Shown piece by piece: positions 11,083 through 19,109 of a stretch of DNA of 47,751 bases. Made by a program: the position numbers and the translations under genes. How positions within the stretch are numbered: the first letter of the stretch is position 1; each line of letters opens with the position of its first letter. Origin of the DNA: UBA1732 sp045114235 (GTDB lineage Bacteria; Verrucomicrobiota; Lentisphaeria; Victivallales; UBA1829); assembly GCA_045114235.1 (NCBI GenBank), contig JBGUKB010000128.1, positions 1-47,751 of the forward strand. Reading direction: 5' to 3'. Under the pieces are notes generated by a model. That model saw only the letters and a program-made list of their open reading frames with translations, ran no database searches and was not told where the DNA came from.

Positions 11083-12076
11083 GGTTCATCTCTTTTCTGA
11101 CATAGCGGAGCAGCACCTCGGCGGCTTCCTCCTGGGTTTTTGCGAAGATCGAGCATCCGGCGGCCATCTCGTGCCCGCCGCCCTTCAGGGCGCGCGCGAT
11201 GCGTCCGACGGAGATTTCCGCGTCTTTCGAGCGCATGGAGACGCGGAAGATGCCGGGGTTGGACGTGGGCTTGACGAGCGCGGCGACGACCACGCCCTGG
11301 ATGCCGCGCACCAGTTCGATGAGCTGTTCGGTGTTCCGCAGGTTCACGTCGTACTTGTCGAGCAGTTCGCGCGGGACGGAGATCCAGGCGAATTTGCCGT
11401 CATACGCGGTCCGGATGCCGGAGAACAGCTCGCTTTCGAACCGGACCATGCTCAGAGGCTTCGAGAGGTACACTTCGTTGATGATGCGGTCGTGGTCGGC
11501 GCCGAGTTCCAGCAGGGCGGCGGCCGCCCGGTGCGATTTCGCGCTTGTATTCGTGAACTTGAAGCAGCCGGTATCGGTCACGATCCCGAGCAGCAGGAAC
11601 GTGGCGGAGAGCGGGGATATCTTCCAGCCCTGTGAGACCGCGAAATAATAGATCAGCTCGGCGGTCGAGCTGGCTTCCGGGTCCAGGCAGGTCAGCGTGC
11701 CGAACATCTCGTCGTCCGGGTGATGGTCGAACGTGACGACCGGGATCGTGATCGAGGCGAACTCCGCCGGGCCGAGCTGCATGCGCTTCACGGTGGACGC
11801 GTCCGCGTTCAGCACCAGCGAGAACTTCGTGTTGATCTCCTCCGCGGTGAACTCGGCGGACGGGAACGGCAGGAACGGGCGGTAGCAGTCCGGCATCTGT
11901 GCAGCAAGAAAAAACTCTGCGCGGAACCCGTTGTCCCGCAGCAGAGTGCAAAGTCCGCACGCGGAGCCGACCGCATCGCCGTCCGGCCACTCGTGGGTGA
12001 CCACGAGGATCGGAGCGGGATCGTCGCGGACGGCTTCCAGCGCGGCCGCCATGCCGGCGAAATCAGTCTCCGGCAT
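11072..12076 (-). CDS. nrnA: DHH-family phosphoesterase, NrnA-like (oligoribonuclease / pAp phosphatase)
   Basis: 334 aa, cytoplasmic. DHH domain: HEWPDGDAVGS near residue 29, TFDHHPDD (the DHH signature) and GIVTDTGCFKF, which together hold the metal-binding Asp and His residues. C-terminal DHHA1 domain: GGGHEMAAG near residue 309 binds the substrate. NrnA-type enzymes degrade 2-5 nt RNA fragments and can dephosphorylate pAp. It sits between rbfA and truB, as in many Gram-positive and PVC genomes. It overlaps rbfA by 14 bases and truB by 11 bases. The gene symbol is by family and context; nanoRNase and pAp activities are not separable here. Confidence 0.88.
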   Translation of the reverse strand: MPETDFAGMAAALEAVRDDPAPILVVTHEWPDGDAVGSACGLCTLLRDNGFRAEFFLAAQMPDCYRPFLPFPSAEFTAEEINTKFSLVLNADASTVKRMQLGPAEFASITIPVVTFDHHPDDEMFGTLTCLDPEASSTAELIYYFAVSQGWKISPLSATFLLLGIVTDTGCFKFTNTSAKSHRAAAALLELGADHDRIINEVYLSKPLSMVRFESELFSGIRTAYDGKFAWISVPRELLDKYDVNLRNTEQLIELVRGIQGVVVAALVKPTSNPGIFRVSMRSKDAEISVGRIARALKGGGHEMAAGCSIFAKTQEEAAEVLLRYVRKEMNHEI

Positions 12077-12458
12077 TTTCGTCCTCCATGTGCCGCAGCA
12101 GATCGAGCACGCGGTCCCCGTCGGCGACGGAATGGTCGAGGACGAAGTGCAGGACCGGCGTGTATTTGAGGATGACCTCCTTCGACATGAGCGACTGGAT
12201 CTCGGCTTTGCGTTCGATCAGGCGGCGGACGATGCGCGCTTCCTCCTCCTCGTTCTTCGCACCGAGGATGCTGACGTACACGCTGGCGGTCTTGAGGTTG
12301 GATGCGCAGTCCACGCGGGTGATGGATATGATCTTGCCCTGTTCCTCGTTGTATCCGAGCGTCTCCAGCAGGTCGGCGAGCACGCGTTTGAGCAGCTCGT
12401 TGACGCGGACGAGACGGTCGACCGAGGCGACCGGGTGTTTTCGGTTGTTTCGAGGCAT
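12063..12458 (-). CDS. rbfA: Ribosome-binding factor A
   Basis: 131 aa with the RbfA KH-like fold. It starts with an Arg-rich tail, then VNELLKRVLADLLE, and has ISITRVDCASNLKTASVYVSI in the middle and the helix RLIERKAEIQSLMSKEVILKYTP (residues given as landmarks). The late HFVLDHSV matches the typical C-terminal strand. RbfA binds the 30S subunit and helps 16S rRNA 5'-end maturation. It lies 16 bases after infB in the usual order and overlaps nrnA. Confidence 0.92.
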   Translation of the reverse strand: MPRNNRKHPVASVDRLVRVNELLKRVLADLLETLGYNEEQGKIISITRVDCASNLKTASVYVSILGAKNEEEEARIVRRLIERKAEIQSLMSKEVILKYTPVLHFVLDHSVADGDRVLDLLRHMEDENAGD

Positions 12459-12474
12459 GATGCGCCTCCTGAGC

Positions 12475-15018
12475 TTACAGTGTTTGTTTCTTCAGTTCGA
12501 TTTCGTAGAGCTGGATCGTGTCGCCCTCGTCGAAATCGGCGAAGTTGTCCAGGCGGATGCCGCACTCCATGCCGGCGCGGACCTCGCGGACGTCGTCCTT
12601 GAGGTGGCGAAGGGAGCGGACCTCGCCGTTGAACAGCAGTTCCTTGCCGCGGAAGACCCTTGCCTTGGAGCCGACCTTCGCGGTGCCCTTCTCGACGATG
12701 CAGCCGCAGATGTCGGAGCCGTTGGAGAGGTGGAAGATCTTGAGGATGCGGACGGTGGCGAGCTCCTTTTCGCGCTTTTCGGGCTCCAGGCGGCCCGCCA
12801 TGGCGTCGTCGATGTCCTCCAGCAGCTCGTAGATGATGCTGTACAGGCGGATTTCGACGCGTTCCTTCTTGGCGAGGTCGTTCACGCCGGGGTTGACGCG
12901 CACGTGGAAGCCGAGGATGATGGCGTTGGCGCTGCTGGCGAGCATCACGTCGTTTTCCGTGATGGCGCCGACGTCCGAATGGATGACCTCGATGCTGATC
13001 TTCGGGTTCGATTTCTTCTTCAGGGACTCCACGATCGCTTCGGTCGAGCCGCGGACGTCCGCCTTCACGACGACCTTCAGGTCGTTGCGCTTGCCTTCCT
13101 CCATCTGGGAGAAGAGGGCTTCGAGGCCGGCGGCGACGGGTTTCGCGGAGAGGGCCTCCACGCGGTTCTGCGCTTCGCGGGCTTCGCCGAGGGACTTCGC
13201 GACGTTGAGCGATTCGCAGACGGCGAGCTTGGTGCCCGCGGGCGGGACGCCGGAGAGACCGACGACCTTGACCGGAGTGCTGGGACCGGCGAGCGGGACA
13301 CGGTGTCCGCGGCTGTCGATCAGGGATTTGACCTTGCCGTAGTACTGGCCGCAGATGATGGCGTCGCCGACGCGGAGGGTGCCGTTCTTCACGACGACGT
13401 TCGCGGTCGCGCCGAGGCCCTGTTCGAGCTCGGATTCGAGCACGAACGCCTGCGCCGGGTTCTTCGGGTTCGCCTTCAGCTCCAGCATTTCGGCTTCGAG
13501 CAGGATGCGTTCCAGCAGGTCGTCGATGCCTGCGCCGGAACGGGCGGAGACTTTGATCGCGGCGGTCTGTCCGCCCCAGTCTTCGGGCATCAGGTCGTGT
13601 TCCTGCATGTTGCGCAGGACGCGGTCGAAATTCGCCTCGGGGAGGTCCATCTTGTTGACGGCGACGATGATCGGCACCTTGGCGGCCTTGGCGTGGTTCA
13701 GCGCCTCGATCGTCTGCGGCATGAAGCCGTCGTCGGCCGCCACGACCAGCACCACGATGTCGGTCACATTGGCGCCGCGGGCGCGCATCTGCGTGAACGC
13801 CTCGTGGCCGGGGGTGTCGACGAACGTGATGTTCTTGCCGTCGAGGTTGACGACGGACGCGCCGATGCTCTGCGTGATGCCGCCCGCTTCGGACGCGGTC
13901 ACGTGGGTCTTGCGGATGCAGTCCTGCAACGAGGTCTTGCCGTGGTCGACGTGGCCCATGAAGGTCACGATCGGGGGGCGCTCCTTCAGCTCGGATTCGG
14001 CGCTGACGTACACGCGGTCTTCCGGCGCGACGGTCTCTTCGACCTCGTTCTTGAGCATGTGGAGGTCCTTGTCGCGATGGTCCACGATGAGCTTGCAGCC
14101 GAATTTCTCGGCGAGCTTCTGGGCGACCTCGGACTCCACGGTCTGGTTGATGTTTGCCAGCACGTTCATCATCATGAGGCTCATGATGACTTCGTTCGGC
14201 TTGCGCCCGATGGCGTCGGCGAGCGCCTTCACCACGATCGGAGTCTTGATATGCACCTCGCGGCCGGGGACGTTGTTCGCGGCCTGCGGTTCGGTGTTCG
14301 GACGGCTGTCGCGGTTACGATTATCTCTGTTGTCGCGGTTGTCACGGTTTCGATTGTCGCGGTTGTCGCGATTCCGGTTGTCGCGGTTGTCGCGGTTGCG
14401 ATTATCCCGGTTGTCGCGTCCGCCGCCGCGGTTGTCGCGGTTGTCGTGGCCGGGGCCGCGCGTCTCGTGACGGAAATTCTTGCCTCCGCCGGGATGGTTG
14501 AAGCGCTCGCGATGCCCCTGCATCGCGTCGTCGTCACCGTCGTCGAGGTCGGACGTGAATTTCGCGGCGTTGCCGCCGAGGACGTGCTGAGGTTTGGGCT
14601 GCGCCTGGGGCTGAGGCGGCTGGGGCTTCGGCTGGACCGGAGCCTGTGCCTGGGGCTGGGGCTTCGGCTGGACCGGAGCGGGAGCCTGCGCCTTGGGCTG
14701 TTCCTTCGGCTGTTCCTTCGGCTGAGCAGGGGCCTGCGCCTTGGGCTGTTCCTTCGGCGTTTCCTTTTTCGGCTCTTCCGGCTTTTTCGGGGTGGGTTTC
14801 GCCGCCTTTTCCGCCTGCGCGGGCTTGCTTTCGGACGCGGCCTTTCCCGCCGGTTTGAGCTTGAATTTCGCGACAAGGCGATCCTCTGCCTCCGAGGGGA
14901 GATTGGAAGCCGCGGTCTTGCCTTTGAACCCGAACTCGTCGAGCGCGGCGATCACGTCCTTATTCTGAAGGCCGTACTGCGCGGCCCAGTCTCTGATTCT
15001 GATGCTTTTGCCTGCCAT
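12475..15018 (-). CDS. infB: Translation initiation factor IF-2
   Basis: 847-aa GTPase that brings initiator fMet-tRNA to the 30S subunit and promotes subunit joining. Residues 1-50 are an IF2_N module (IRIRDWAAQYG start). Residues about 60-150 are a Lys/Glu/Pro/Gln/Ala-rich linker, and about 190-240 an Asn-Arg-Asp repeat tract. The G domain begins near residue 350 with GHVDHGKTS (G1, about 355), DTPGHEAF (G3), NKMDLPEA (G4) and a Ser-Ala-type G5 (VSARSGAG). Domains II to IV follow, with the C2 fMet-tRNA-binding part ending at the stop. It lies 33 bases after nusA. The length is normal; only the low-complexity linker is unusual. Confidence 0.97.
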   Translation of the reverse strand: MAGKSIRIRDWAAQYGLQNKDVIAALDEFGFKGKTAASNLPSEAEDRLVAKFKLKPAGKAASESKPAQAEKAAKPTPKKPEEPKKETPKEQPKAQAPAQPKEQPKEQPKAQAPAPVQPKPQPQAQAPVQPKPQPPQPQAQPKPQHVLGGNAAKFTSDLDDGDDDAMQGHRERFNHPGGGKNFRHETRGPGHDNRDNRGGGRDNRDNRNRDNRDNRNRDNRDNRNRDNRDNRDNRNRDSRPNTEPQAANNVPGREVHIKTPIVVKALADAIGRKPNEVIMSLMMMNVLANINQTVESEVAQKLAEKFGCKLIVDHRDKDLHMLKNEVEETVAPEDRVYVSAESELKERPPIVTFMGHVDHGKTSLQDCIRKTHVTASEAGGITQSIGASVVNLDGKNITFVDTPGHEAFTQMRARGANVTDIVVLVVAADDGFMPQTIEALNHAKAAKVPIIVAVNKMDLPEANFDRVLRNMQEHDLMPEDWGGQTAAIKVSARSGAGIDDLLERILLEAEMLELKANPKNPAQAFVLESELEQGLGATANVVVKNGTLRVGDAIICGQYYGKVKSLIDSRGHRVPLAGPSTPVKVVGLSGVPPAGTKLAVCESLNVAKSLGEAREAQNRVEALSAKPVAAGLEALFSQMEEGKRNDLKVVVKADVRGSTEAIVESLKKKSNPKISIEVIHSDVGAITENDVMLASSANAIILGFHVRVNPGVNDLAKKERVEIRLYSIIYELLEDIDDAMAGRLEPEKREKELATVRILKIFHLSNGSDICGCIVEKGTAKVGSKARVFRGKELLFNGEVRSLRHLKDDVREVRAGMECGIRLDNFADFDEGDTIQLYEIELKKQTL
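14311..14446 (-). repeat. Low-complexity repeat inside infB encoding Asn-Arg-Asp units
   Basis: About 135 bases made of near-identical 9-15-base units (CGG-TTG-TCG type on the + strand), giving a protein tract of repeated D-N-R and N-R units. It is in frame throughout and interrupts the IF-2 linker just before a conserved segment. Such tracts vary in length between strains by slippage; the encoded tract is highly charged and probably disordered. Confidence 0.8.
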
Positions 15019-15051
15019 AATGGGTACTCCTCAAATCACGCGGTTCCGCCG

Positions 15052-16350
15052 TTATTCCGGCTGTCCTTCCGAGGCGGCGTCCGCGGGCTTCTCCGCGTCT
15101 TCGGCGGGGGCGGCCTTCTTCGCGGCGACGGCCGCGGCGATGCCCGCGCGGTCGGCGTCGGTGAGCTCGGCGATGGCGGCGAGGTCCTCGGCGGAAGCGT
15201 TGCCGAGCCCGTCGACGGTCAGGTAGCCGTGTTCGACGAGCGCCTCGGCGGCTTCGGCGGAAACGCCCGCCACGGACGCCAGCTCGGCGGCGGCTTCCTG
15301 TTTCTTCCTGGCGAATTCCTCTTCCTCGCTCTCCTCGATGACGATGTTGATGTTCCACTGGATGAGGCGCTGGGTGAGGCGGACGTTCTGCGCTTTGCGG
15401 CCGAACGCGAGGCGGGAGTTCTCGTGGTCGACGTGGAGCGTGATGGTCTTCGTGGCGGGGCTGATCTCGATGTCGAGGAGCTTCGCCGGGTGCATGGCGT
15501 TCGCGATGAACGTCTTCAGGTCGCTGCTGTAAGGGATCACGTCGATGCGCTCGCTGCCGAGCTCGTTCGTGATGTTGCGGACGCGGAGGCCGCGCATGCC
15601 GACGCAGGCGCCGACCGGGTCGACGCGCGGATCGTTGGACTTCACGGCGACCTTCGTGCGGGATCCGGGAGCGCGCGCGATGCCGACGATCTCGACCACG
15701 CCGTCGTGGATCTCGGAGACTTCGCGTTCGAAGAGGCGGCGGACGAAGTTGTTGGAGGTGCGCGTGAGAATGAGGCTCGGGCCGGAGCCTTCCATGTCGA
15801 CCTTCACGAGCAGGGCGCTGACGCGGTCGCCCGCGGAGAACTGTTCGCCGGGGATGCGGTCGCGGCCGGCGATGATGCCCTGGGACTTCTTGATGTCGAC
15901 GACGATCCCGGCGGCGTCCGCGTGATGGACCGTGCCGGTCACGATCTCGCCGACCTTGTCCTTGAATTCGTCATGCACGAGGTCCTTTTCCGCCTTGCGG
16001 AGCAGCTGCCAGATGGTCTGGCGCGCGGTCTGGGCGGCGATGCGGCCGAAGTCGGTCGACTTCACTTCCCATTCCACGATGTCGCCGACCTTCGCGCCGG
16101 GGATGCGGCGCACGGCCTCGGACAGGAGGATCTCGTCGTCGGTGGGGAATTCCTCGACGACTTTCAGATGGGCCCATGCCTTCAGTTCTCCGGTGCGGAG
16201 ATTGACTTCCACGTTCAGATCGGTTGCGGGATGGGCGCTTTTCTTGTATGCGGAAAGGATCGCCTGTTCCAGTGCCTTGACCACCTGCTCTTTGCTGATG
16301 CCGCGTTCCTGCTCGATGTATTCGAGCATTGCGAGTAATTCATTGTTCAT
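15052..16350 (-). CDS. nusA: Transcription termination/antitermination factor NusA
   Basis: 432 aa from the ATG at 16,350, chosen because GGAGG stands 7 bases upstream and the protein then begins with MNNELLAMLEYIEQERG, the standard NusA N-terminus; an open frame further upstream has no NusA similarity. Domains: N-terminal RNA-polymerase-binding domain (1-125), S1 domain (about 130-200), two KH domains containing CVGMRGLRVRNI and IVIEESEEEEFARK, then a helix-hairpin-helix-like acidic C-terminal segment (about 350-432) rich in Ala. NusA controls pausing, rho-dependent and intrinsic termination. It is first in the operon nusA-infB-rbfA-nrnA-truB. rimP, normally upstream, is absent here. Confidence 0.95.
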   Translation of the reverse strand: MNNELLAMLEYIEQERGISKEQVVKALEQAILSAYKKSAHPATDLNVEVNLRTGELKAWAHLKVVEEFPTDDEILLSEAVRRIPGAKVGDIVEWEVKSTDFGRIAAQTARQTIWQLLRKAEKDLVHDEFKDKVGEIVTGTVHHADAAGIVVDIKKSQGIIAGRDRIPGEQFSAGDRVSALLVKVDMEGSGPSLILTRTSNNFVRRLFEREVSEIHDGVVEIVGIARAPGSRTKVAVKSNDPRVDPVGACVGMRGLRVRNITNELGSERIDVIPYSSDLKTFIANAMHPAKLLDIEISPATKTITLHVDHENSRLAFGRKAQNVRLTQRLIQWNINIVIEESEEEEFARKKQEAAAELASVAGVSAEAAEALVEHGYLTVDGLGNASAEDLAAIAELTDADRAGIAAAVAAKKAAPAEDAEKPADAASEGQPE

Positions 16351-16640
16351 TGTTTGCCTCCAGGTGCCGGGTTTGTTTGTATTATCGTGATGCCGGGGGC
16401 GGCATGCGCCGTCCGCGGTTTTCCTGTTCGTGCCGCGCCGTGTTCCGCGCCGCCGTCCCGGGTGCAAATGCAAAACAACCCCACAGGCCCCTGACCGTCC
16501 GATCGCGTGAACCGCATTGGCCGCGGTTCCGCAGTCATCCGCTTCAAAGGGTCTGGCGGTTTCCTGCATGACGGAATGCGCCCTGAGGCGCGGTCCGTCG
16601 TCTTTGTACCGGGATCCGCATAGCGAATCACAGCATTAAT

Positions 16641-16668
16641 ACAATACATCGAAAAGAAGATAGTTCAA
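16641..16668 (-). promoter_or_regulatory. Predicted promoter of the nusA operon
   Basis: Reverse strand: -35 TTGAAC (complement of 16,663-16,668), 16 bases, -10 TATTGT (complement of 16,641-16,646). It lies about 290 bases before the nusA ATG, implying a long leader where autoregulation or attenuation could act. Confidence 0.45.
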
Positions 16669-16750
16669 GTATATTCTGCATAAAAAGGGGAAAAAACTTC
16701 CTTCGTTCCGGGAAAAACGGAAAAAAACGGCGCTTTTTCCGCTTCCCGCC

Positions 16751-16779
16751 TTGAAAAACCGGATGCGGCATGGTATATT
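16751..16779 (+). promoter_or_regulatory. Predicted promoter of rpsT
   Basis: -35 TTGAAA at 16,751-16,756, 17 bases, -10 TATATT at 16,774-16,779, with an A-rich tract ending about 20 bases upstream (possible UP-like element). The S20 start codon is about 70 bases downstream. Confidence 0.72.
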
Positions 16780-16849
16780 AATTGTTCAAAAAAATAATCT
16801 GAATACACATTTTGTCTGAAAAACATACTGAAAACCGAAAGGTGACACC

Positions 16850-17125
16850 ATGCCCAAAACGTACGTCCGCAAGTCCGCTGTGAAGACGCAGCGCAACAGC
16901 GAAAAAGCACGCATCAAAAACAAATCCCACAGAAACGCCCTCGCCACGCTCGAAAAGACCTTCCGCGCGGCCGCCGCTTCCGACGACAAGGCCGCCGTCG
17001 CCGAGCTCTACCGCAAGGAATGCTCCGCCCTCGACAAGGCCGTCAAGGTCGGCGTGATTCACGAGAACAAGGCCAACCGCAAGAAATCCCGTCTTGCCGC
17101 GCTGGTCGCTGCGAAGGCCGAGTAA
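16850..17125 (+). CDS. rpsT: 30S ribosomal protein S20
   Basis: 91 aa, very basic, helical. It starts MPKTYVRKSAVKTQRN and contains RIKNKSHRNAL and the late KANRKKSRLAAL, which match the S20 pattern of three helices that pack against 16S rRNA at the bottom of the 30S subunit. The length is normal. AAAGGTG precedes the ATG by 5 bases. It is a single-gene unit between its own promoter and a strong terminator. Confidence 0.95.
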   Translation: MPKTYVRKSAVKTQRNSEKARIKNKSHRNALATLEKTFRAAAASDDKAAVAELYRKECSALDKAVKVGVIHENKANRKKSRLAALVAAKAE

Positions 17126-17248
17126 GCCTTTTTCACGGTCGGCGGCTTTGCCGTTTCTCTCAGGGCTTCTTCCTGGCTTTTTTTCGTCCGGATATGCTTC
17201 TGAGACGGTCGTTCCGCCCGTCCGTCAAGTGTTTGTTTTGATATGATG

Positions 17249-17278
17249 CCCTCCGGTTCGCCGGAGGGTTTCTTTTTT
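17249..17278 (+). terminator. Rho-independent terminator of rpsT
   Basis: Perfect 8-bp stem CCCTCCGG / CCGGAGGG around a stable TTCG tetraloop (17,249-17,268), followed by a T-rich tail to 17,278. It lies about 125 bases after the rpsT stop. Confidence 0.93.
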
Positions 17279-17330
17279 GGGAAGGCAGGTCCTCCACGGC
17301 GGCTGTGCCGTGCTACGCAACGGCACGATA

Positions 17331-17356
17331 AGACCTATAGGTCCTAAGACTTATAG
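17331..17356. repeat. Short CCTATAGG-type interspersed motif
   Basis: About 26 bases containing the palindrome ACCTATAGGT and then an imperfect copy ending CTTATAGGG, between the rpsT terminator and the 3' end of the kinase-fold gene. The base composition differs from its surroundings. It resembles short CTATAGG/CTTATAGG intergenic repeats I associate with gut bacterial genomes, but only this copy was noticed in the window. Confidence 0.4.
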
Positions 17357-17382
17357 GGAAAAGCTTTGCCGGAGCGGGGGGA

Positions 17383-18219
17383 TCAGCGGGGCGTTTTGGC
17401 GCAGTTTTTTTCGATGGCGCGGACGAGGCGCCCGAGATGCGGGATCCAGCCGGGCGCGACCTCGGAATACGCGGACAGGAGGAGTTCCGCGGTGGCGTCG
17501 CAGGAGATGAAATCGTCGAGCGCGGGCCTGTGTTTGGCGGCCTCGATGCAGACGGCGGCGCCGAGGGATGCCAGGTCGCGCAGGATGCTGCGTTCCGAGA
17601 GGTGCCCGGACCAGGACTGGAGCCAGCCGGGATTCCAGAGGGAGAGCACCGCGCCGCGGTAGTAGAAGTGCGCGAGGCGGAAGTCTCCGTGGAAGAGTTC
17701 GGCGGAATGGAGCGCGGCGATGAGGCGAGAGCTGTCCTCGATGAAGAGCGCGACGCGCGCCCGGGCGTTCGGGCGGCAGAAGATGTCCGTGACCTCGTCC
17801 GCGCCGGAGACGGCCTCCATGACCAGGTAGACCGCCTTGATGAGGAGTCCTTTCTTGCGGAACCCGATCGCCATGACGGCGGGCGTGGAGACCCCGGCGT
17901 CGGCGGCACGGGCGGCCCATTCGGCGCGGCGGAAGGGATTCGTGCGCGAGAACAGGTTTCGGAACCCGAGCCCGACCGGGTAGACGCGTTTCTTGAGGTA
18001 GAGCGCGGGCATCTGCGCGGTCTCGGGGCGGAGTCCGGACCAGAAGCCGGGGCGGGCGTCCGGCGCGATGTACGGGTCGAAGAAATCGTCGATGCGCAGG
18101 ACGTCGTCGTTGGAGATGGTGAAGCTGTCCGGGGCGGGGAAGATGAATTTGAGCGCGCCGTTGTCGGCGTTGACGAAGAGCGGCGTGTTGCCGCTGGGAG
18201 TGAAGATATGCTTGCTCAT
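17383..18219 (-). CDS. Kdo/WaaP-kinase-fold protein with degenerate active site (probable pseudokinase)
   Basis: 278 aa from the ATG at 18,219, which overlaps the previous stop as ATGA, with AGGACC upstream; longer open frames run into the neighbouring gene and are rejected. It resembles the lipopolysaccharide-kinase branch of protein-kinase-like folds: a Lys-bearing strand near residue 70-76 (LYLKKR), a hinge (LVMEAVSG) and a catalytic-loop equivalent FHGDFRLAHF at 176-185. The catalytic Asp is present (D179), but the metal-binding Asn is His (H184) and the DFG-equivalent Asp is Asn (N196, in LWNPG). This pattern suggests loss of phosphotransfer. It is last in the ftsA-ftsZ operon and directly follows a kinase with intact residues, so it may be a regulatory partner. 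Confidence 0.72.
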   Translation of the reverse strand: MSKHIFTPSGNTPLFVNADNGALKFIFPAPDSFTISNDDVLRIDDFFDPYIAPDARPGFWSGLRPETAQMPALYLKKRVYPVGLGFRNLFSRTNPFRRAEWAARAADAGVSTPAVMAIGFRKKGLLIKAVYLVMEAVSGADEVTDIFCRPNARARVALFIEDSSRLIAALHSAELFHGDFRLAHFYYRGAVLSLWNPGWLQSWSGHLSERSILRDLASLGAAVCIEAAKHRPALDDFISCDATAELLLSAYSEVAPGWIPHLGRLVRAIEKNCAKTPR

Positions 18220-19109
18220 GCGTGTGGTCCTCCATAGTCGAACCGGAGTTTGCGTTTGCTCAGCCAGCGGACGCGCGTGATGTCCATGACCTCGGAAGCG
18301 GCGGGCGCGGGCGTTTTCGCCGCGGCGGAATAGGCGTCGAGCAGGTCGTTCGTGACCCGGTTCAGGTCGAAGAAGCTGTCGGGGAAGGCGGGGTTCCGTT
18401 CGGCGAAGATCAGGACGGACGACGCGATGCGTCCGAGCTCGCGGACGATGAGTTCGTGCGGGATCTCGCCGGGGAAGAGCTGCGCGGAGTCCAGGTCCCA
18501 GACGCCGCAGGGGGCGTCGTCCGCCGTGCGGTAGAGGTTGACGAGTTTCAGGTCGCCGTGGTAGAACCCGCGGCCATGGAGCGCGGCGGCGACGCGGGCG
18601 ACCTCGCGGATCAGCGCGGGCATTCCGGCGGGGGCGTCGGGGCGTTCGATCACATAGCTCATCAGGTCGCGGGCGTCCGTCAGCGCCTCGGTGACGAGGT
18701 ATCCGGCGAGCAGGAAGTGCGCGAAGCGTTTTTCCCCGGCGGCGAGCACGCGCGGGGTCATGATCCCCGCTTCTTCGACGCGCTGCGCGGCGATCGCGGC
18801 GCGGAAGGCGCGGGCGGGGATGAAGAAATACTTGAAGGTGTACTCGAAGCCGTGGACGCGGTTCCGCTTGACGAATATCTTTTCCCCGTCCGGGAGCGTC
18901 AGGACGGACGCGCTGGACGACCAGGAGTCCTTCGCATGGGCGCCGTCCCGGATCATGCGGTCGGCCTCGGCGAAATGTTCCGCGAGGTAGTCCTGCGCGG
19001 GGCCGGGGGACACGGCGAACCGGTACGGTCCTTTCCGCACCTCGCGCACGCCGGGCAGCGCCAGGAAGCGTTCGCGGCAATGGAAATAGTCTATGCCTAT
19101 TTTTTTCAC
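18216..19109 (-). CDS. Lipopolysaccharide-kinase (Kdo/WaaP) family protein
   Basis: 297 aa from a GTG at 19,109 whose GTGA overlaps the stop of the M28-like gene. A Kdo kinase/WaaP-type fold: Lys-bearing strand IFVKRNRVHG near residue 73, hinge LVTEALTDARDL, catalytic loop FYHGDLKLVN (H184, D186, N191), and WDLD with the metal-binding Asp at 205 or 207. Enzymes of this family phosphorylate sugars of the LPS inner core (Kdo or heptose) at the inner face of the inner membrane. No signal peptide is seen. It lies in an operon with ftsA and ftsZ, beside a degenerate relative. The substrate is not known from sequence, and a protein or small-molecule target is possible. Confidence 0.78.
   Translation of the reverse strand: MKKIGIDYFHCRERFLALPGVREVRKGPYRFAVSPGPAQDYLAEHFAEADRMIRDGAHAKDSWSSSASVLTLPDGEKIFVKRNRVHGFEYTFKYFFIPARAFRAAIAAQRVEEAGIMTPRVLAAGEKRFAHFLLAGYLVTEALTDARDLMSYVIERPDAPAGMPALIREVARVAAALHGRGFYHGDLKLVNLYRTADDAPCGVWDLDSAQLFPGEIPHELIVRELGRIASSVLIFAERNPAFPDSFFDLNRVTNDLLDAYSAAAKTPAPAASEVMDITRVRWLSKRKLRFDYGGPHA

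Larger units (their letters stand above)
16351..16849. other. 500-bp divergent intergenic region between nusA and rpsT
   Basis: No convincing gene. It holds a reverse promoter for nusA at 16,641-16,668, a forward promoter for rpsT at 16,751-16,779 and, between them, A-rich tracts at 16,682-16,730. The nusA transcript would have an untranslated leader of roughly 285 bases, GC-rich from 16,380 to 16,620. Reading frames there on the reverse strand lack family resemblance and ribosome sites. I looked for a tRNA (metY often lies upstream of nusA) and found none. Confidence 0.6.

Noticed and set aside
14311..14446. CRISPR-like repeat array
   Set aside because: Units are too short, have no spacers and read through in frame as IF-2 protein.
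12088..16338. 1416-residue open frame on the + strand, antisense to infB and nusA
   Set aside because: It is open because of the GC-rich codon pattern of the genes on the other strand; its translation is low-complexity Val/Asp/Leu-rich with no family and no ribosome site.
16351..16569. N-terminal extension of NusA by 73 residues
   Set aside because: The family N-terminus and a GGAGG site mark the start at 16,350; the extension has no NusA similarity.
16400..16600. tRNA gene upstream of nusA
   Set aside because: No cloverleaf or T-loop sequence could be built on either strand.
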